A DNA stretch of 10,741 bases from Candidatus Competibacteraceae bacterium (GTDB lineage: Bacteria; Pseudomonadota; Gammaproteobacteria; Competibacterales; Competibacteraceae), in contig SKOM01000088.1 in the NCBI GenBank assembly GCA_007120095.1, forward strand, positions 1 to 10,741, given 5' to 3'. Of this stretch, positions 1 through 7,741 are shown piece by piece (positions within the stretch are counted from its first letter, which is position 1; the number at the start of each line of letters is the position of its first letter). The notes under the pieces were generated by a model. That model was given only the letters and a program-made list of their open reading frames with translations. It searched no databases and had not been told where the DNA came from. The position numbers and the translations under genes are program-made.

Positions 1-470
1 AGCAGGACGGCGATGCCTTGTACCATCATCAGCCCAGCGGCCAGCGGCAGCGCGGTTTTAACCAGATATAACCCGCCCAGTCCGCCGGTTTCGACCGAGC
101 GCTCGCCGATATGCCAGGCATAGTGCAGATCAGGCCACCAGGCCCAGATAATCAACCCAAATACCGGGAGTAGAAACAGCAGAAGGGCCAGCCCATCGAC
201 GTAGCGCAGATACCGCGGTGGCAGGCGTTCGGACAATACCTCAACCCGCACATGGGCGTTTTGTGCCATGGCAACCGGTACGCAGAACACCATTAACACC
301 GCAAAGGCATAAGCGGCGAAATCCTGTAATTGGATAAAGCCCATGCCGAACCCATACCGCAGGGTCACGATGATGAGTACGCTGGCGGTGAGCAGCAGTG
401 TAGCGCCCATGCACACTGCCCGCGCCAGACGGTCAAGCAGCGCAGCCAGTTTTAAAAATACAGCGACCAT
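1..470 (-). CDS. TRAP transporter small permease (DctQ-like), partial
   Basis: This is the small membrane subunit of a TRAP (tripartite ATP-independent periplasmic) transporter, which pairs with a large DctM permease and a periplasmic binding protein to import organic anions or similar solutes. Reading the minus strand gives about 156 residues before the window edge. The N-terminus has LAALLDRLAR, then a hydrophobic helix (MGATLLLTASVLIIVTLRYG), the amphipathic segment FIQLQDFAAYAFAVLMV, the conserved AQNAHVRVEVL block typical of DctQ, a further helix (LALLLFLLPVFGLIIWAWW), and a GERSVETGGLGGLYLVKTAL stretch like that of the mannitol/chloroaromatic-type TRAP subfamily. The end of the last helix and the stop lie outside the window. 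The start is uncertain: ATG at 470 gives the usual DctQ length, but an in-frame ATG at 539 exists and would overlap the upstream gene; neither has a clear ribosome binding site. dctM is expected just beyond position 1. The family call is firm; the substrate is unknown. Confidence 0.88.
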   Translation of the reverse strand, partial: MVAVFLKLAALLDRLARAVCMGATLLLTASVLIIVTLRYGFGMGFIQLQDFAAYAFAVLMVFCVPVAMAQNAHVRVEVLSERLPPRYLRYVDGLALLLFLLPVFGLIIWAWWPDLHYAWHIGERSVETGGLGGLYLVKTALPLAAGLMMVQGIAVL

Positions 471-495
471 CTGCAGGGAGGGCAGTTTGTGTCCA

Positions 496-900
496 TTAAC
501 GATGCGGTTTCTTGCTATCAGCGTCACCCGGCTGGTCATGGTGCTTGCCAGAGCTGGCGTGGTTCGCCTCGTGTTTGCTGTGTTGTTTGGAGCCGGTGCG
601 TTTTGACTCTGGCTCCTCAATGACTTCGTATTCACCGATAATGACCTGGGGTTCTGCACTGTCATCAGCCTGGGTGTGCTGCCGATTAGCGCGTACCCAG
701 CGGCGCAAGCGCCAGCGCTGCCACGCCAGCCAGATGCTGGCTATCGCAACAATTACCAAGAAAAAACCGAAAAAGAAAGCGGCCAGAAACGCTGAGGCGA
801 CAATGATGCCTACGGCCAATAAAGCACCAAGTACCTTGGATAGCCACCCGCCGCCGCCGGGTAGTAGGTGGCGGAACGGTTGTGATGAATTGTCCTTCAT
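496..900 (-). CDS. Small inner-membrane protein with a charged cytoplasmic tail
   Basis: I do not recognise a named family. The 134-residue product starts with a short polar segment, then one long or two closely spaced hydrophobic segments (about residues 20-60, LSKVLGALLAVGIIVASAFL followed by AAFFFGFFLVIVAIASIWLA), then a basic Trp/Arg stretch (WQRWRLRRWVR) that by the positive-inside rule should be cytoplasmic. An acidic stretch IIGEYEVIEE follows, and the protein ends in a His/Lys/Ser-rich low-complexity tail. A TGGAG ribosome binding site lies about 6 bases before the ATG, which supports the start. It is immediately upstream of, and same-stranded with, the TRAP small permease, so the two are probably co-transcribed; the 3' end overlaps the permease reading frame if the longer permease start is used. 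The opposite-strand reading frame over the same bases is a shadow. Confidence 0.75.
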   Translation of the reverse strand: MKDNSSQPFRHLLPGGGGWLSKVLGALLAVGIIVASAFLAAFFFGFFLVIVAIASIWLAWQRWRLRRWVRANRQHTQADDSAEPQVIIGEYEVIEEPESKRTGSKQHSKHEANHASSGKHHDQPGDADSKKPHR

Positions 901-1049
901 AAAAACTCCAAAATGGGCAACAGTGTCATACGCTCAGTGTACCGTTTCTGCTCGGATTTGGCGAAGCAGGATTAGCAGATGATCTGAACCTAACCGGCTT
1001 GCCATCGGTCTGCATCAGGGTAATTAAAGATAAGGTGCCGTTAACTCCC

Positions 1050-3911
1050 ATGTTGAAATCCATACCGCGTTATTCAATGCTCGCTTGGTTATTGGCCGGT
1101 ATTTTGAGCACCGCCCAGGCTGTGGAGCCGATGACCAGCCCCAATGACCCGCGCCAGCTACAAAGCTTTACTCTGGACAATCAGTTACAGGTGCTGCTGA
1201 TCTCCGATCCGCAAGCAGACCAAGCGGCAGCCGCGCTGGCTGTGGCGGTCGGCAGTGTTGATGATCCGCCGGATCGTGAGGGTCTGGCGCATTTTTTGGA
1301 GCATATGTTATTTCTGGGTACGGAAAAATACCCGGAACCGGGCGAATATAAGCGGTTTCTCGCTTCGCATGGTGGTAGCCACAATGCTTACACAGCGCAT
1401 GACCATACCAATTACTTTTTCCAAGTGGACGCCGATTATTTGCAACCGGCCCTGGATCGCTTTGCCCAGTTCTTTGTTGCTCCGTTGTTCAGTCCCCGTT
1501 ATGTGGACAGCGAACGTCGGGTCATCCATTCGGAATATCAGTCTAAGCTCGGTAACGATGGCTGGCGAATTCGCTACGCGCAACGCATGGCCATGAACCC
1601 CGAGCATCCCAGTGCCCGGTTTAATATCGGCAGTCTGGAAACACTGGCCGACCGCGAAGGGCGTAAAGCTCGCGATGAGTTACTGGATTTTTATCAAGAG
1701 CGCTATTCGGCCAATCTGATGCGGCTGGTGGTGCTGGGGCGTGAGCCGCTGCCCGAGTTGCGTGACTGGGTAGAAACCCGGTTTGCGGCGGTTGACAATC
1801 GCGGCAGCGAGGTGGCCCGTGTCGCTGTGCCCTTATTCACGCCGGAGAGTTTACCGGCGCGGCTGGACGTGACACCGCTGCGTGATCAGCGCCATTTAAC
1901 CTTGAGTTTCCCGATTGCGTCCCAGCGCGAGCATTATCGGGCGAAACCGTACCGTTATGTCGCGCATCTAATTGGCCATGAAGGCGAGGGCAGTTTACTG
2001 GCCGCGTTGAAACAAGACGGCTGGGCGAGCAGTCTATGGGCAGGTTTAAGTACTAACCATAATGATGAGGCGGTTTTCAGCATCGGAATCGAATTGACCC
2101 GAGCTGGATTAGAGCAGACCGATGCGATAATTGAGGCGGTATTCCAGAAAATCGCCATGATCGCCGAGCAGGGCATTGACGAGTGGCGGTTTGCCGAATT
2201 GCAGCAGTTGGCTGAACTGAGTTTTCAATTTCGCGAAGCGCGATCTGATGTCTCTGAAGTCCGGTGGCTGGCGGCCAATATGCTGAACTATCCCGCCGCA
2301 GAAGTGCTGCGTGGGCCGTATTTGCTGGCGGACTATCGACCGGATCTGATCGAGGAGGTGCTGGCGGCCTTGCGCCCGGATAATATGCTGGTGACGGTCA
2401 GCGCTCCGGAGTTGGCAACTGACTCAGTAGAACCGTGGTTTCAGGTGCCTTATCGTTTGGTGAGTCTTGAGCCGGATCACTGGACGGCGAATGGATTATC
2501 CCAGTCCATCAGTGCCCAATTGGCGTTGCCTGAACCCAACCCGTTTCTTCCCGACAGTCTCGCCATCAAACCCCCGGAGACCGACACCGATCAACCGCGC
2601 TTGCTAGTGGAGCAGCCAGGGTTGCAGGTTTGGCATGCTCAAGATACCGAGTTTGGTGTCCCCCGTGCGGAGTTGTTTGTGTCGGTGCGCTCGCCGCTGA
2701 CCAATCAATACCCCGAACATACGGTACTGACCGAGTTGTATTTACGCAGTGTGCGCGAGCAACTCAATCCGGTGCTTTACCCGGCGCAATTGGCGGGGTT
2801 GAATGTGCAGCTCTACCGGCATTTACGCGGGTTTACCCTGCGTATTTCCGGTTATGACGCCAAACAGGCTGTGTTGCTGGAGCGGGTATTGGCCGCCTTG
2901 CGTGCCCCAGAGCTGACAGCCGAACGTTTTGCCCGCGTGCAGGAGCATTTGACGGATCGCCTGCGCAGCGCCCAGCAGAATCCGCCGCATCGGCAAGCCG
3001 CCAGTGAGATTAACCGCCTGTTATTAACCCAGAGCTGGAGTGAATACGAGCAACTCGCGGCGCTGGAGTCGCTGAGTCTGGAGGATTTACACGCCTTTGT
3101 GCCGCAGTTATTGGCTGAGCTGGAGGTTTTTGCATTGGCCTACGGTAATCTGCACGCGGCGGATACCGAGGCCCTGGCACAAGTGGTGCAGCAGCACTTT
3201 TTGACGGGCGTTACCCCCATCGAGGTGCCACGGGCGATTCCCTTGCGTTTAACCGAGCAAAGTCCTGCGCTTCGACAGCTCAGTGTGCCCCACGTCGATT
3301 CTGCCGCCGTATTGTATATCCAGGGGTCAGAGCGCAGCTTCAGTGAAGAGGCGCGTTTTCGGCTCTTGGCTGAGATGGTGTCCAGTGCCTATTTTGAGCA
3401 ACTGCGTACTGAACAGCGTTTGGGCTATATTGTCCATGCCGGCGCCCGTTCTTTACTTGAAGTGCCGGGCTTGATCTTTGTTGTGCAGTCGGATCATGTG
3501 GAACCGGCCGGGTTGATCAGTCACACTGAACGATTTTTACAGGATTATGTGGCGACGCTGGAGCAATTAAGCCCCGAGCAGCTCCAGCGGTACCAAGCGT
3601 CCCTGCGCTCGCGGATTCTCGCCCGGGACACTCAATTGCGTGAACGCGCTGAGTATTACTGGCGTGAGTTGGATCGTGAGAATCGAGCGTTTGACTCGCG
3701 CCAGCAGTTGGCCGATGCCGTGGCCGCAGTGACCGTCACGGACTTACTCACCACGTATCGCCAGCACTTACTGGCCGAGCAACGACGCCATTTGGTGATT
3801 CATGCCCTGAGTCAAGAACAGAGTGATGAGGTCGGTGGTGAGCCTATTGCCCAGCAATACATCGAAGACACTCGGCGGTTTCAAGCACTGCTAGAGCCTT
3901 TCCCTGGCTAA
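1050..3911 (+). CDS. ptrA: Secreted M16 zinc metallopeptidase, pitrilysin/insulinase family
   Basis: This is a zinc-dependent oligopeptidase of family M16A (pitrilysin, protease III), which degrades peptides and small proteins in the periplasm. I place the start at ATG 1050, giving 953 residues (E. coli pitrilysin is about 962). From there the N-terminus is a good signal peptide: a Lys/Arg n-region, the hydrophobic core MLAWLLAGILS, and a TAQA cleavage site. Upstream in-frame TTG 999 or GTG 1035 would put extra residues before it. The inverted zinc motif HFLEH is at residues 81-85 (H81, E84, H85), and the third ligand Glu is in RRVIHSEYQSK at residue 162, exactly 78 residues after E84 as in pitrilysin. 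The second catalytic half carries RTEQRLGYIVHAG, matching the conserved Arg/Tyr substrate-binding segment. The gene stands alone between a divergent membrane protein gene and gshA, followed by a hairpin. The family is certain; orthology to ptrA is likely but not proven. Confidence 0.93.
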   Translation: MLKSIPRYSMLAWLLAGILSTAQAVEPMTSPNDPRQLQSFTLDNQLQVLLISDPQADQAAAALAVAVGSVDDPPDREGLAHFLEHMLFLGTEKYPEPGEYKRFLASHGGSHNAYTAHDHTNYFFQVDADYLQPALDRFAQFFVAPLFSPRYVDSERRVIHSEYQSKLGNDGWRIRYAQRMAMNPEHPSARFNIGSLETLADREGRKARDELLDFYQERYSANLMRLVVLGREPLPELRDWVETRFAAVDNRGSEVARVAVPLFTPESLPARLDVTPLRDQRHLTLSFPIASQREHYRAKPYRYVAHLIGHEGEGSLLAALKQDGWASSLWAGLSTNHNDEAVFSIGIELTRAGLEQTDAIIEAVFQKIAMIAEQGIDEWRFAELQQLAELSFQFREARSDVSEVRWLAANMLNYPAAEVLRGPYLLADYRPDLIEEVLAALRPDNMLVTVSAPELATDSVEPWFQVPYRLVSLEPDHWTANGLSQSISAQLALPEPNPFLPDSLAIKPPETDTDQPRLLVEQPGLQVWHAQDTEFGVPRAELFVSVRSPLTNQYPEHTVLTELYLRSVREQLNPVLYPAQLAGLNVQLYRHLRGFTLRISGYDAKQAVLLERVLAALRAPELTAERFARVQEHLTDRLRSAQQNPPHRQAASEINRLLLTQSWSEYEQLAALESLSLEDLHAFVPQLLAELEVFALAYGNLHAADTEALAQVVQQHFLTGVTPIEVPRAIPLRLTEQSPALRQLSVPHVDSAAVLYIQGSERSFSEEARFRLLAEMVSSAYFEQLRTEQRLGYIVHAGARSLLEVPGLIFVVQSDHVEPAGLISHTERFLQDYVATLEQLSPEQLQRYQASLRSRILARDTQLRERAEYYWRELDRENRAFDSRQQLADAVAAVTVTDLLTTYRQHLLAEQRRHLVIHALSQEQSDEVGGEPIAQQYIEDTRRFQALLEPFPG

Positions 3912-3926
3912 ACGGGTGCTGAACTG

Positions 3927-3962
3927 GCACTGCGGACGCGAATCAAGCACAATCCGCAGTGC
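3927..3962 (+). terminator. Hairpin between the M16 peptidase gene and gshA
   Basis: A perfect 10-bp inverted repeat, GCACTGCGGA (3927-3936) and TCCGCAGTGC (3953-3962), encloses a 16-base loop. It starts 15 bases after the peptidase stop codon. Only a weak T/A-rich tail (TTAATCAT) follows, so it may be a partial intrinsic terminator, an mRNA 3'-end stabiliser, or an operator. It sits 31 bases before the gshA start, so it could also lie in the gshA leader or promoter. Confidence 0.5.
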
Positions 3963-3981
3963 TTAATCATACTATGCCCGT

Positions 3982-3996
3982 GGGAGTGATGTTTTG
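3982..3996 (+). promoter_or_regulatory. gshA ribosome binding site and TTG start codon
   Basis: GGGAG at 3982-3986 is followed after 7 bases by TTG (3994-3996), the only start that gives the normal GshA N-terminus. An out-of-frame ATG at 3989 opens a two-codon frame (ATG TTT TGA) whose stop overlaps the TTG. E. coli gshA also begins with TTG, a known cause of low translation. Confidence 0.75.
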
Positions 3997-5565
3997 AATC
4001 ATCGTGTACAACAGCGTCTGGAACGCTTAATCGCGGCCGACCAAGGCGCGTTGCTGGCTGAAGCGCAGGTTGGTCTGGAAAAAGAGGGGCTACGCATGGC
4101 CGAGAGTGGCGTGATTGCGCAAACCTCACACCCTGCCGCCTTGGGTTCGGCGTTGACCCATCCCTTTATCACCACTGACTATGCCGAGGCGTTGCTGGAA
4201 TTTGTCACTCCGCCCAGTACTGATAGTGCTGAGGCGCTGGGGTTTCTCCACGATCTGCATGTGTTTACCCAACAGCGTCTGGATAATGAATTGATTTGGG
4301 CAGCCAGCATGCCCTGTGTGGTGGATGGCGAAAACAGCATTCGCATTGCCGAATACGGGGATTCCAATTCGGGACGCTTTCGCCATCTGTATCGTCGGGG
4401 GCTAGGGGCGCGCTACGGTAAAACCATGCAAGTGATCGCGGGGATTCACTTCAATTATTCATTGCCCGAGACATTCTGGCCAATCTACCAGCAATTGGAA
4501 CAGGATAATCAACCCTTGCAGTCGTTTATCGATCAAAGCTATTTTGCTCTGATCCGTAATGTGCAGCGTTATAACTGGTTGCTGCTTTACCTGTTTGGGG
4601 CGTCACCGGCGCTGTGCAAGTCGTTTCTACGTCAACAATCCCATGGTTTGCAGGAGTTTGACCGTAATACCTGGTATGACCCCGAAGCCACCTCGCTGCG
4701 GATGAGCGATATTGGTTATAGCAATCGGCGGCGCTGCCGAATGCAAGTCAGCCATGACAGTTTGGCGGATTATATTAAAAGCCTGCGCTGGGCCTTGCAT
4801 ACGGATTGTCCGCCCTTTGTGGCCCTGGGGGTTAAGGTTGATGGTGACTATCGTCAATTAAACAGCCGCGTATTGCAGGTCGAAAACGAGTACTATAGTG
4901 CCATTCGACCGAAATGCCCTCCCTTGCAGGGCGAGCGTCCACTGTTAGCCTTGCAAAGGCGCGGTGTGGCTTATGTGGAGTTGCGTTCCAGCGATATTGA
5001 TGTGTTCCACTCAACCGGACTTAATGAGCCGCAGTTGCGCTTCATGGAAGCCTTTTTGCTGTTTTGCCTGTTCCATGACAGCCCGATGATCAGTAAATCC
5101 GAGCAGGCCGAAATGAATCACAACCAGCTCCTTGCTGCGCGGCAAGGGCGCAAACCGGGTCTATGTTTGCAGCAGGCCGGCAATGAACGCTGTCTCAAAG
5201 ACTGGGGCCTGGAACTGTGTTTTGCCATGCAGGGCCTGTGTGAGCAACTTGATCAGGCGTATCACAGTGACGCCTATACTCAATCGTTGCAAGTGCAGAT
5301 CGAGGCGCTGCGTGATTCGGATCGCACCCCGTCGGCGCGGATGTTGGCAGCCATGCGGGCGGAGCACGTCGGATTTTACCATTTCGCCCAGGCCCGGTCT
5401 TTGGACTATGCGCAGCGATTTCGCCATACGGTATTAGCGCCTGAACGTGAGCGACAACTGCAATCGCTGGTTGAGCAATCACTGGCTGAACAACAGGCCT
5501 GTGAAACTGCTGATCAGCCTGCCTTTGCCGATTACCTAAAGGCTTATTTGAACCAGATAGAGTGA
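3994..5565 (+). CDS. gshA: Glutamate-cysteine ligase (gamma-glutamylcysteine synthetase)
   Basis: GshA catalyses the first, rate-limiting step of glutathione synthesis: ATP-dependent joining of the gamma-carboxyl of glutamate to cysteine in the cytoplasm. The 523-residue product matches the E. coli type 1 enzyme (518 residues) along its length. Recognisable blocks are GLEKEGLR near residue 28, ALGSALTHPFITTDYAEALL followed by EFVTPP (residues about 49-75), SMPC, GRFRHLYRRGL, IAGIHFNYSLP, YLFGASPALC, TSLRMSDIGYSN, LQVENEYYSAIRPK, VAYVELRSSDID and EGRKPGL-like RQGRKPGLCL. These cover the ATP-grasp-like active-site core. The start is TTG, supported by a GGGAG ribosome binding site. The next gene, a lipoprotein, starts 12 bases after the stop, indicating co-transcription with it and probably with the two-component genes beyond. 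No truncation or missing core block is seen. Glutathione synthetase (gshB) is not in the window. Confidence 0.97.
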   Translation: MNHRVQQRLERLIAADQGALLAEAQVGLEKEGLRMAESGVIAQTSHPAALGSALTHPFITTDYAEALLEFVTPPSTDSAEALGFLHDLHVFTQQRLDNELIWAASMPCVVDGENSIRIAEYGDSNSGRFRHLYRRGLGARYGKTMQVIAGIHFNYSLPETFWPIYQQLEQDNQPLQSFIDQSYFALIRNVQRYNWLLLYLFGASPALCKSFLRQQSHGLQEFDRNTWYDPEATSLRMSDIGYSNRRRCRMQVSHDSLADYIKSLRWALHTDCPPFVALGVKVDGDYRQLNSRVLQVENEYYSAIRPKCPPLQGERPLLALQRRGVAYVELRSSDIDVFHSTGLNEPQLRFMEAFLLFCLFHDSPMISKSEQAEMNHNQLLAARQGRKPGLCLQQAGNERCLKDWGLELCFAMQGLCEQLDQAYHSDAYTQSLQVQIEALRDSDRTPSARMLAAMRAEHVGFYHFAQARSLDYAQRFRHTVLAPERERQLQSLVEQSLAEQQACETADQPAFADYLKAYLNQIE

Positions 5566-5577
5566 ACAGAGGACACC

Positions 5578-5931
5578 ATGCGTAGCCTACTCTTGCTTGC
5601 CGGCCTGTGGTTAGTGGCGGCCTGTACCATACAGCCTGCTACACCTGTGCCACCGGAAGCTTTGGAACCCTTATCCCCGCCACCGGATACCCTGGAACTG
5701 GAGTCAGTGTCCGATGCGGCAGTAGCGATTGATCCGCAACCTGTTACCCGCTCAACCGGGCAGGCTGGTCCGGGCATGTTGCCTGGTGTCAGCGAGCGGG
5801 AATCAGCCCCAGTGGATCGGGGGCATTTTGAGCGGCGCTTGCAGGAGCGGCAAAAACGCGTGCACTTGGGCCTGGATCGGCCGCAGCGCGAGTATGAACC
5901 GGTCGATAATGTGCTTGATTTTGATTTCTAG
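5578..5931 (+). CDS. Short proline-rich lipoprotein of unknown function
   Basis: The 117-residue product begins with a lipoprotein signal peptide: MRSLLLLAGLWLVAAC, with the lipobox VAAC and the lipidated Cys at residue 16. The residue after Cys is Thr, not Asp, which in enterobacterial rules favours outer-membrane sorting. The mature part is first proline- and acid-rich (about residues 20-50, PPEALEPLSPPPDTLELE), probably extended. It then has a basic, possibly helical stretch (about 82-105, HFERRLQERQKRVHLGLDR) and ends in the acidic-aromatic tail VLDFDF. A strong AGAGGA ribosome binding site lies 5 bases before the ATG. It sits 12 bases after gshA and 27 bases before the kinase gene. I recognise no domain; a role in envelope sensing or as a cell-wall anchor is only a guess. 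Confidence 0.82.
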   Translation: MRSLLLLAGLWLVAACTIQPATPVPPEALEPLSPPPDTLELESVSDAAVAIDPQPVTRSTGQAGPGMLPGVSERESAPVDRGHFERRLQERQKRVHLGLDRPQREYEPVDNVLDFDF

Positions 5932-5958
5932 TGCGGTTAGTTGCCAATGTAACGCCTT

Positions 5959-7071
5959 ATGTTCTACAACCAGTTTCGCCGTTTTGCCGAATGCTTTTCT
6001 GAACCGCTGTTATTGCTCTCCGAACAGGGTCGGGTATTGGCCGCTAATCCGGCTGGATTGGCCTTGCTGGGCACGGATGCTGAAGCACTGCCGGATCCGG
6101 TTTTGCAAGATGTTATCAGCGGTGATCAGTACACTGCGGAGCGTTTTCTGCAAGCCTGTGTCCATAGCGACACACCGGTGAGTGCGACTCTGTGCTTTAC
6201 AAGCTCAGACTCTGCATCGTGTATGGCGTGTGTCGGCCATTTGCTGGCCGATCAAGAGCAGACCCCATACGGGCAACGATTGCTATTGGTGCGTTGTGTT
6301 GCTGATTACAAATCGCCAGATCCCAATAGCTCAGCCGCCGAAGCGTTGCACCACCAGCGTGAGCGCTTGGTGCATGTCGGGCGTTTAAGCACGATGGGGG
6401 AATTCGCTGCCGGTATTGCCCACGAGATCAACCAGCCGCTGACGGCCATAGCCGCTTATGCTCAAGCCGGACGCCGCCTGTTGGCGCCCACGGATACGGG
6501 TACGGCTGAATTACTGGATAAAATCAATCATCAGGCGCAACGTGCCGGTCAGGTGATGCAGCGACTACGCGGCATGATCCGTTGTCGCGACAGCCACCGT
6601 GAACTGTGTGAGGTCAACCGCCTGGTGCAAGAAACCCAAGTGTTGACCGAGGCTGACGCGCGTTTACATCATTTTCATATTCGCATGTGCCTGGCCGATC
6701 AGCCACTGCCCGTGGTGGTTGACCCGATTCAGATTCAGCAAGTGGTGATTAACCTGATTCGCAATGGGCTGGATGCGATGCGGGAGGCGGCGATCGCCAC
6801 CGGGATGCTGACCATTTATACCCAGCGCTTAGATGATGATTACGCAGAGATTCGAGTCTGTGATCAGGGAGCAGGTATCCCTGAGGCGCTGTATAATCAA
6901 TTGTTCACACCATTTTTTACCACTAAACCACAGGGTATCGGTCTGGGCCTGTCAATCAGTCGTTCAATCATTGTGTCCCACGGTGGTAAATTGGGCGTCA
7001 TCCCCGCCAGCGGATGCGGTGCAATAGTGTATTTCACCTTGCCCTTAGCGCTGGACAACGGTGATGACTGA
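5959..7071 (+). CDS. Soluble PAS sensor histidine kinase, FixL/DctB-like
   Basis: This 370-residue kinase should autophosphorylate on His and pass phosphate to the adjoining FixJ-type regulator. Residues about 10-120 form a PAS domain (LLLLSEQGRVLAANPAGLAL is its typical start). The H-box GEFAAGIAHEINQPLTAI has H155 as phospho-acceptor. The catalytic domain has the N-box VVINLIRNGLDAM (N269), the G1 box DQGAGI (302-307), the F-box LFTPFFTTK and the G2 box GIGLGLS (326-332). There is no signal peptide or membrane helix, so it senses a cytoplasmic cue. The PAS domain holds four cysteines (C79, C88, C91, C113) including a CxxC, which could bind a redox-active metal or form a disulfide; I see no evident haem-binding His. 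No clear ribosome binding site precedes the ATG, so translation may depend on coupling to the lipoprotein gene 27 bases upstream. It overlaps the next gene by 8 bases. Confidence 0.93.
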   Translation: MFYNQFRRFAECFSEPLLLLSEQGRVLAANPAGLALLGTDAEALPDPVLQDVISGDQYTAERFLQACVHSDTPVSATLCFTSSDSASCMACVGHLLADQEQTPYGQRLLLVRCVADYKSPDPNSSAAEALHHQRERLVHVGRLSTMGEFAAGIAHEINQPLTAIAAYAQAGRRLLAPTDTGTAELLDKINHQAQRAGQVMQRLRGMIRCRDSHRELCEVNRLVQETQVLTEADARLHHFHIRMCLADQPLPVVVDPIQIQQVVINLIRNGLDAMREAAIATGMLTIYTQRLDDDYAEIRVCDQGAGIPEALYNQLFTPFFTTKPQGIGLGLSISRSIIVSHGGKLGVIPASGCGAIVYFTLPLALDNGDD

Positions 7072-7675
7072 TTCAGCACAGAAGGTTTACATTGTCGACG
7101 ATGATGCCGCCGTTCGTGATGCACTGGCTTATTTATTGCGTTCAGTGAACCAAGCGGTTGCCGTATTTGAATCCGCCCAGACCTTTCTTGACCACTGTGC
7201 GCACGTGCCCTGTCATGGTTGTTTGGTGCTGGATATCCGCATGCCGGGTATGAGCGGTATGGAATTGTTGCAGCGTTTGTGTGAGCAGGATACGGCTTTA
7301 CCGGTGATTGTGATTACCGGTCACGGTGATGTACCCATGGCCGTCGAAGCTATGAAGCTCGGGGCGGTGGATTTTTTACAGAAACCATTTCGTGACCAGG
7401 TGTTGCTGGAACGCATACAGCAGGCTCTGGAACAGGCCGCTGTCCAGCAACAGGCGTTGCGCGATCAGGAAATCATCCATCAACGTCTTGGCGAGTTGAC
7501 GCCGCGTGAACGCCAGGTGCTTACCGCCGTGGTGGAAGGCAAAGCCAATAAAGTGATTGCCTCTGAATTGTCCTTGAGCCAGCGCACAGTGGAAATTCAT
7601 CGCTCCCGCATCATGGGGAAAATGCAAGCCCAGTCACTAGCCAATCTGGTGCAAATGGTCATGCAGGTGCGCTGA
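7064..7675 (+). CDS. FixJ/NarL-type response regulator (receiver plus LuxR HTH)
   Basis: This 203-residue transcription factor is the likely partner of the kinase just upstream. The receiver spans about residues 5-122 with all key residues present: the acidic pair in VDDD (12-14), phospho-acceptor D57 in VLDIRMPGMSG, switch T85 in VIVITGHGD and K107 in FLQKPF. A Gln-rich, probably helical linker (about 122-143) leads to a LuxR-type helix-turn-helix (about 144-203) with ELTPRERQVL and the recognition-helix region LSQRTVEIHRSRI. The start is ATG 7064, which overlaps the kinase stop (TGA 7069-7071) and points to translational coupling; a GTG at 7061 directly before it is an alternative. The VITGHGDVPMAVEAM segment is typical of FixJ/TtrR/TodT-like regulators. 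The target genes are not shown by the sequence; the receiver/USP pair downstream and its own operon are obvious candidates. Confidence 0.93.
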   Translation: MTDSAQKVYIVDDDAAVRDALAYLLRSVNQAVAVFESAQTFLDHCAHVPCHGCLVLDIRMPGMSGMELLQRLCEQDTALPVIVITGHGDVPMAVEAMKLGAVDFLQKPFRDQVLLERIQQALEQAAVQQQALRDQEIIHQRLGELTPRERQVLTAVVEGKANKVIASELSLSQRTVEIHRSRIMGKMQAQSLANLVQMVMQVR

Positions 7676-7699
7676 TAGAGCCTGCCGAGATCCGTTTAC

Positions 7700-7722
7700 G
7701 GTCAAATTGATCGAGGTCAAAT
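7700..7722 (+). promoter_or_regulatory. Anr/FNR-type binding site with overlapping direct repeat
   Basis: TTGATCGAGGTCAA at 7707-7720 fits the FNR/Anr/Dnr consensus TTGAT-N4-(A/G)TCAA completely in its pseudomonad form, and with one mismatch in the E. coli form. It lies in the 80-bp gap before the stand-alone receiver gene. An 8-base direct repeat, GGTCAAAT, occurs at 7700-7707 and 7715-7722 with a 15-base period, so a second half-site lies next to the box. For a class II FNR site (centre near -41.5) transcription would start near 7755, practically at the receiver start codon. This predicts induction of the receiver and USP genes at low oxygen. Confidence 0.6.
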
Positions 7723-7741
7723 AAGCCTGGCAGCATCTGCG

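Noticed and set aside
512..982. 156-residue plus-strand open frame
   Set aside because: It lies antisense to the small membrane protein gene, which has a good ribosome binding site and membrane helices; the translation is compositionally odd and matches nothing I recognise.
999..1049. Upstream TTG start extending the M16 peptidase by 17 residues
   Set aside because: The extension would bury a well-formed signal peptide that starts at ATG 1050.
7676..7741. Possible terminator after the FixJ-like regulator gene
   Set aside because: Only a weak CTGCC/GGCAG pairing over about 40 bases and no T-run.
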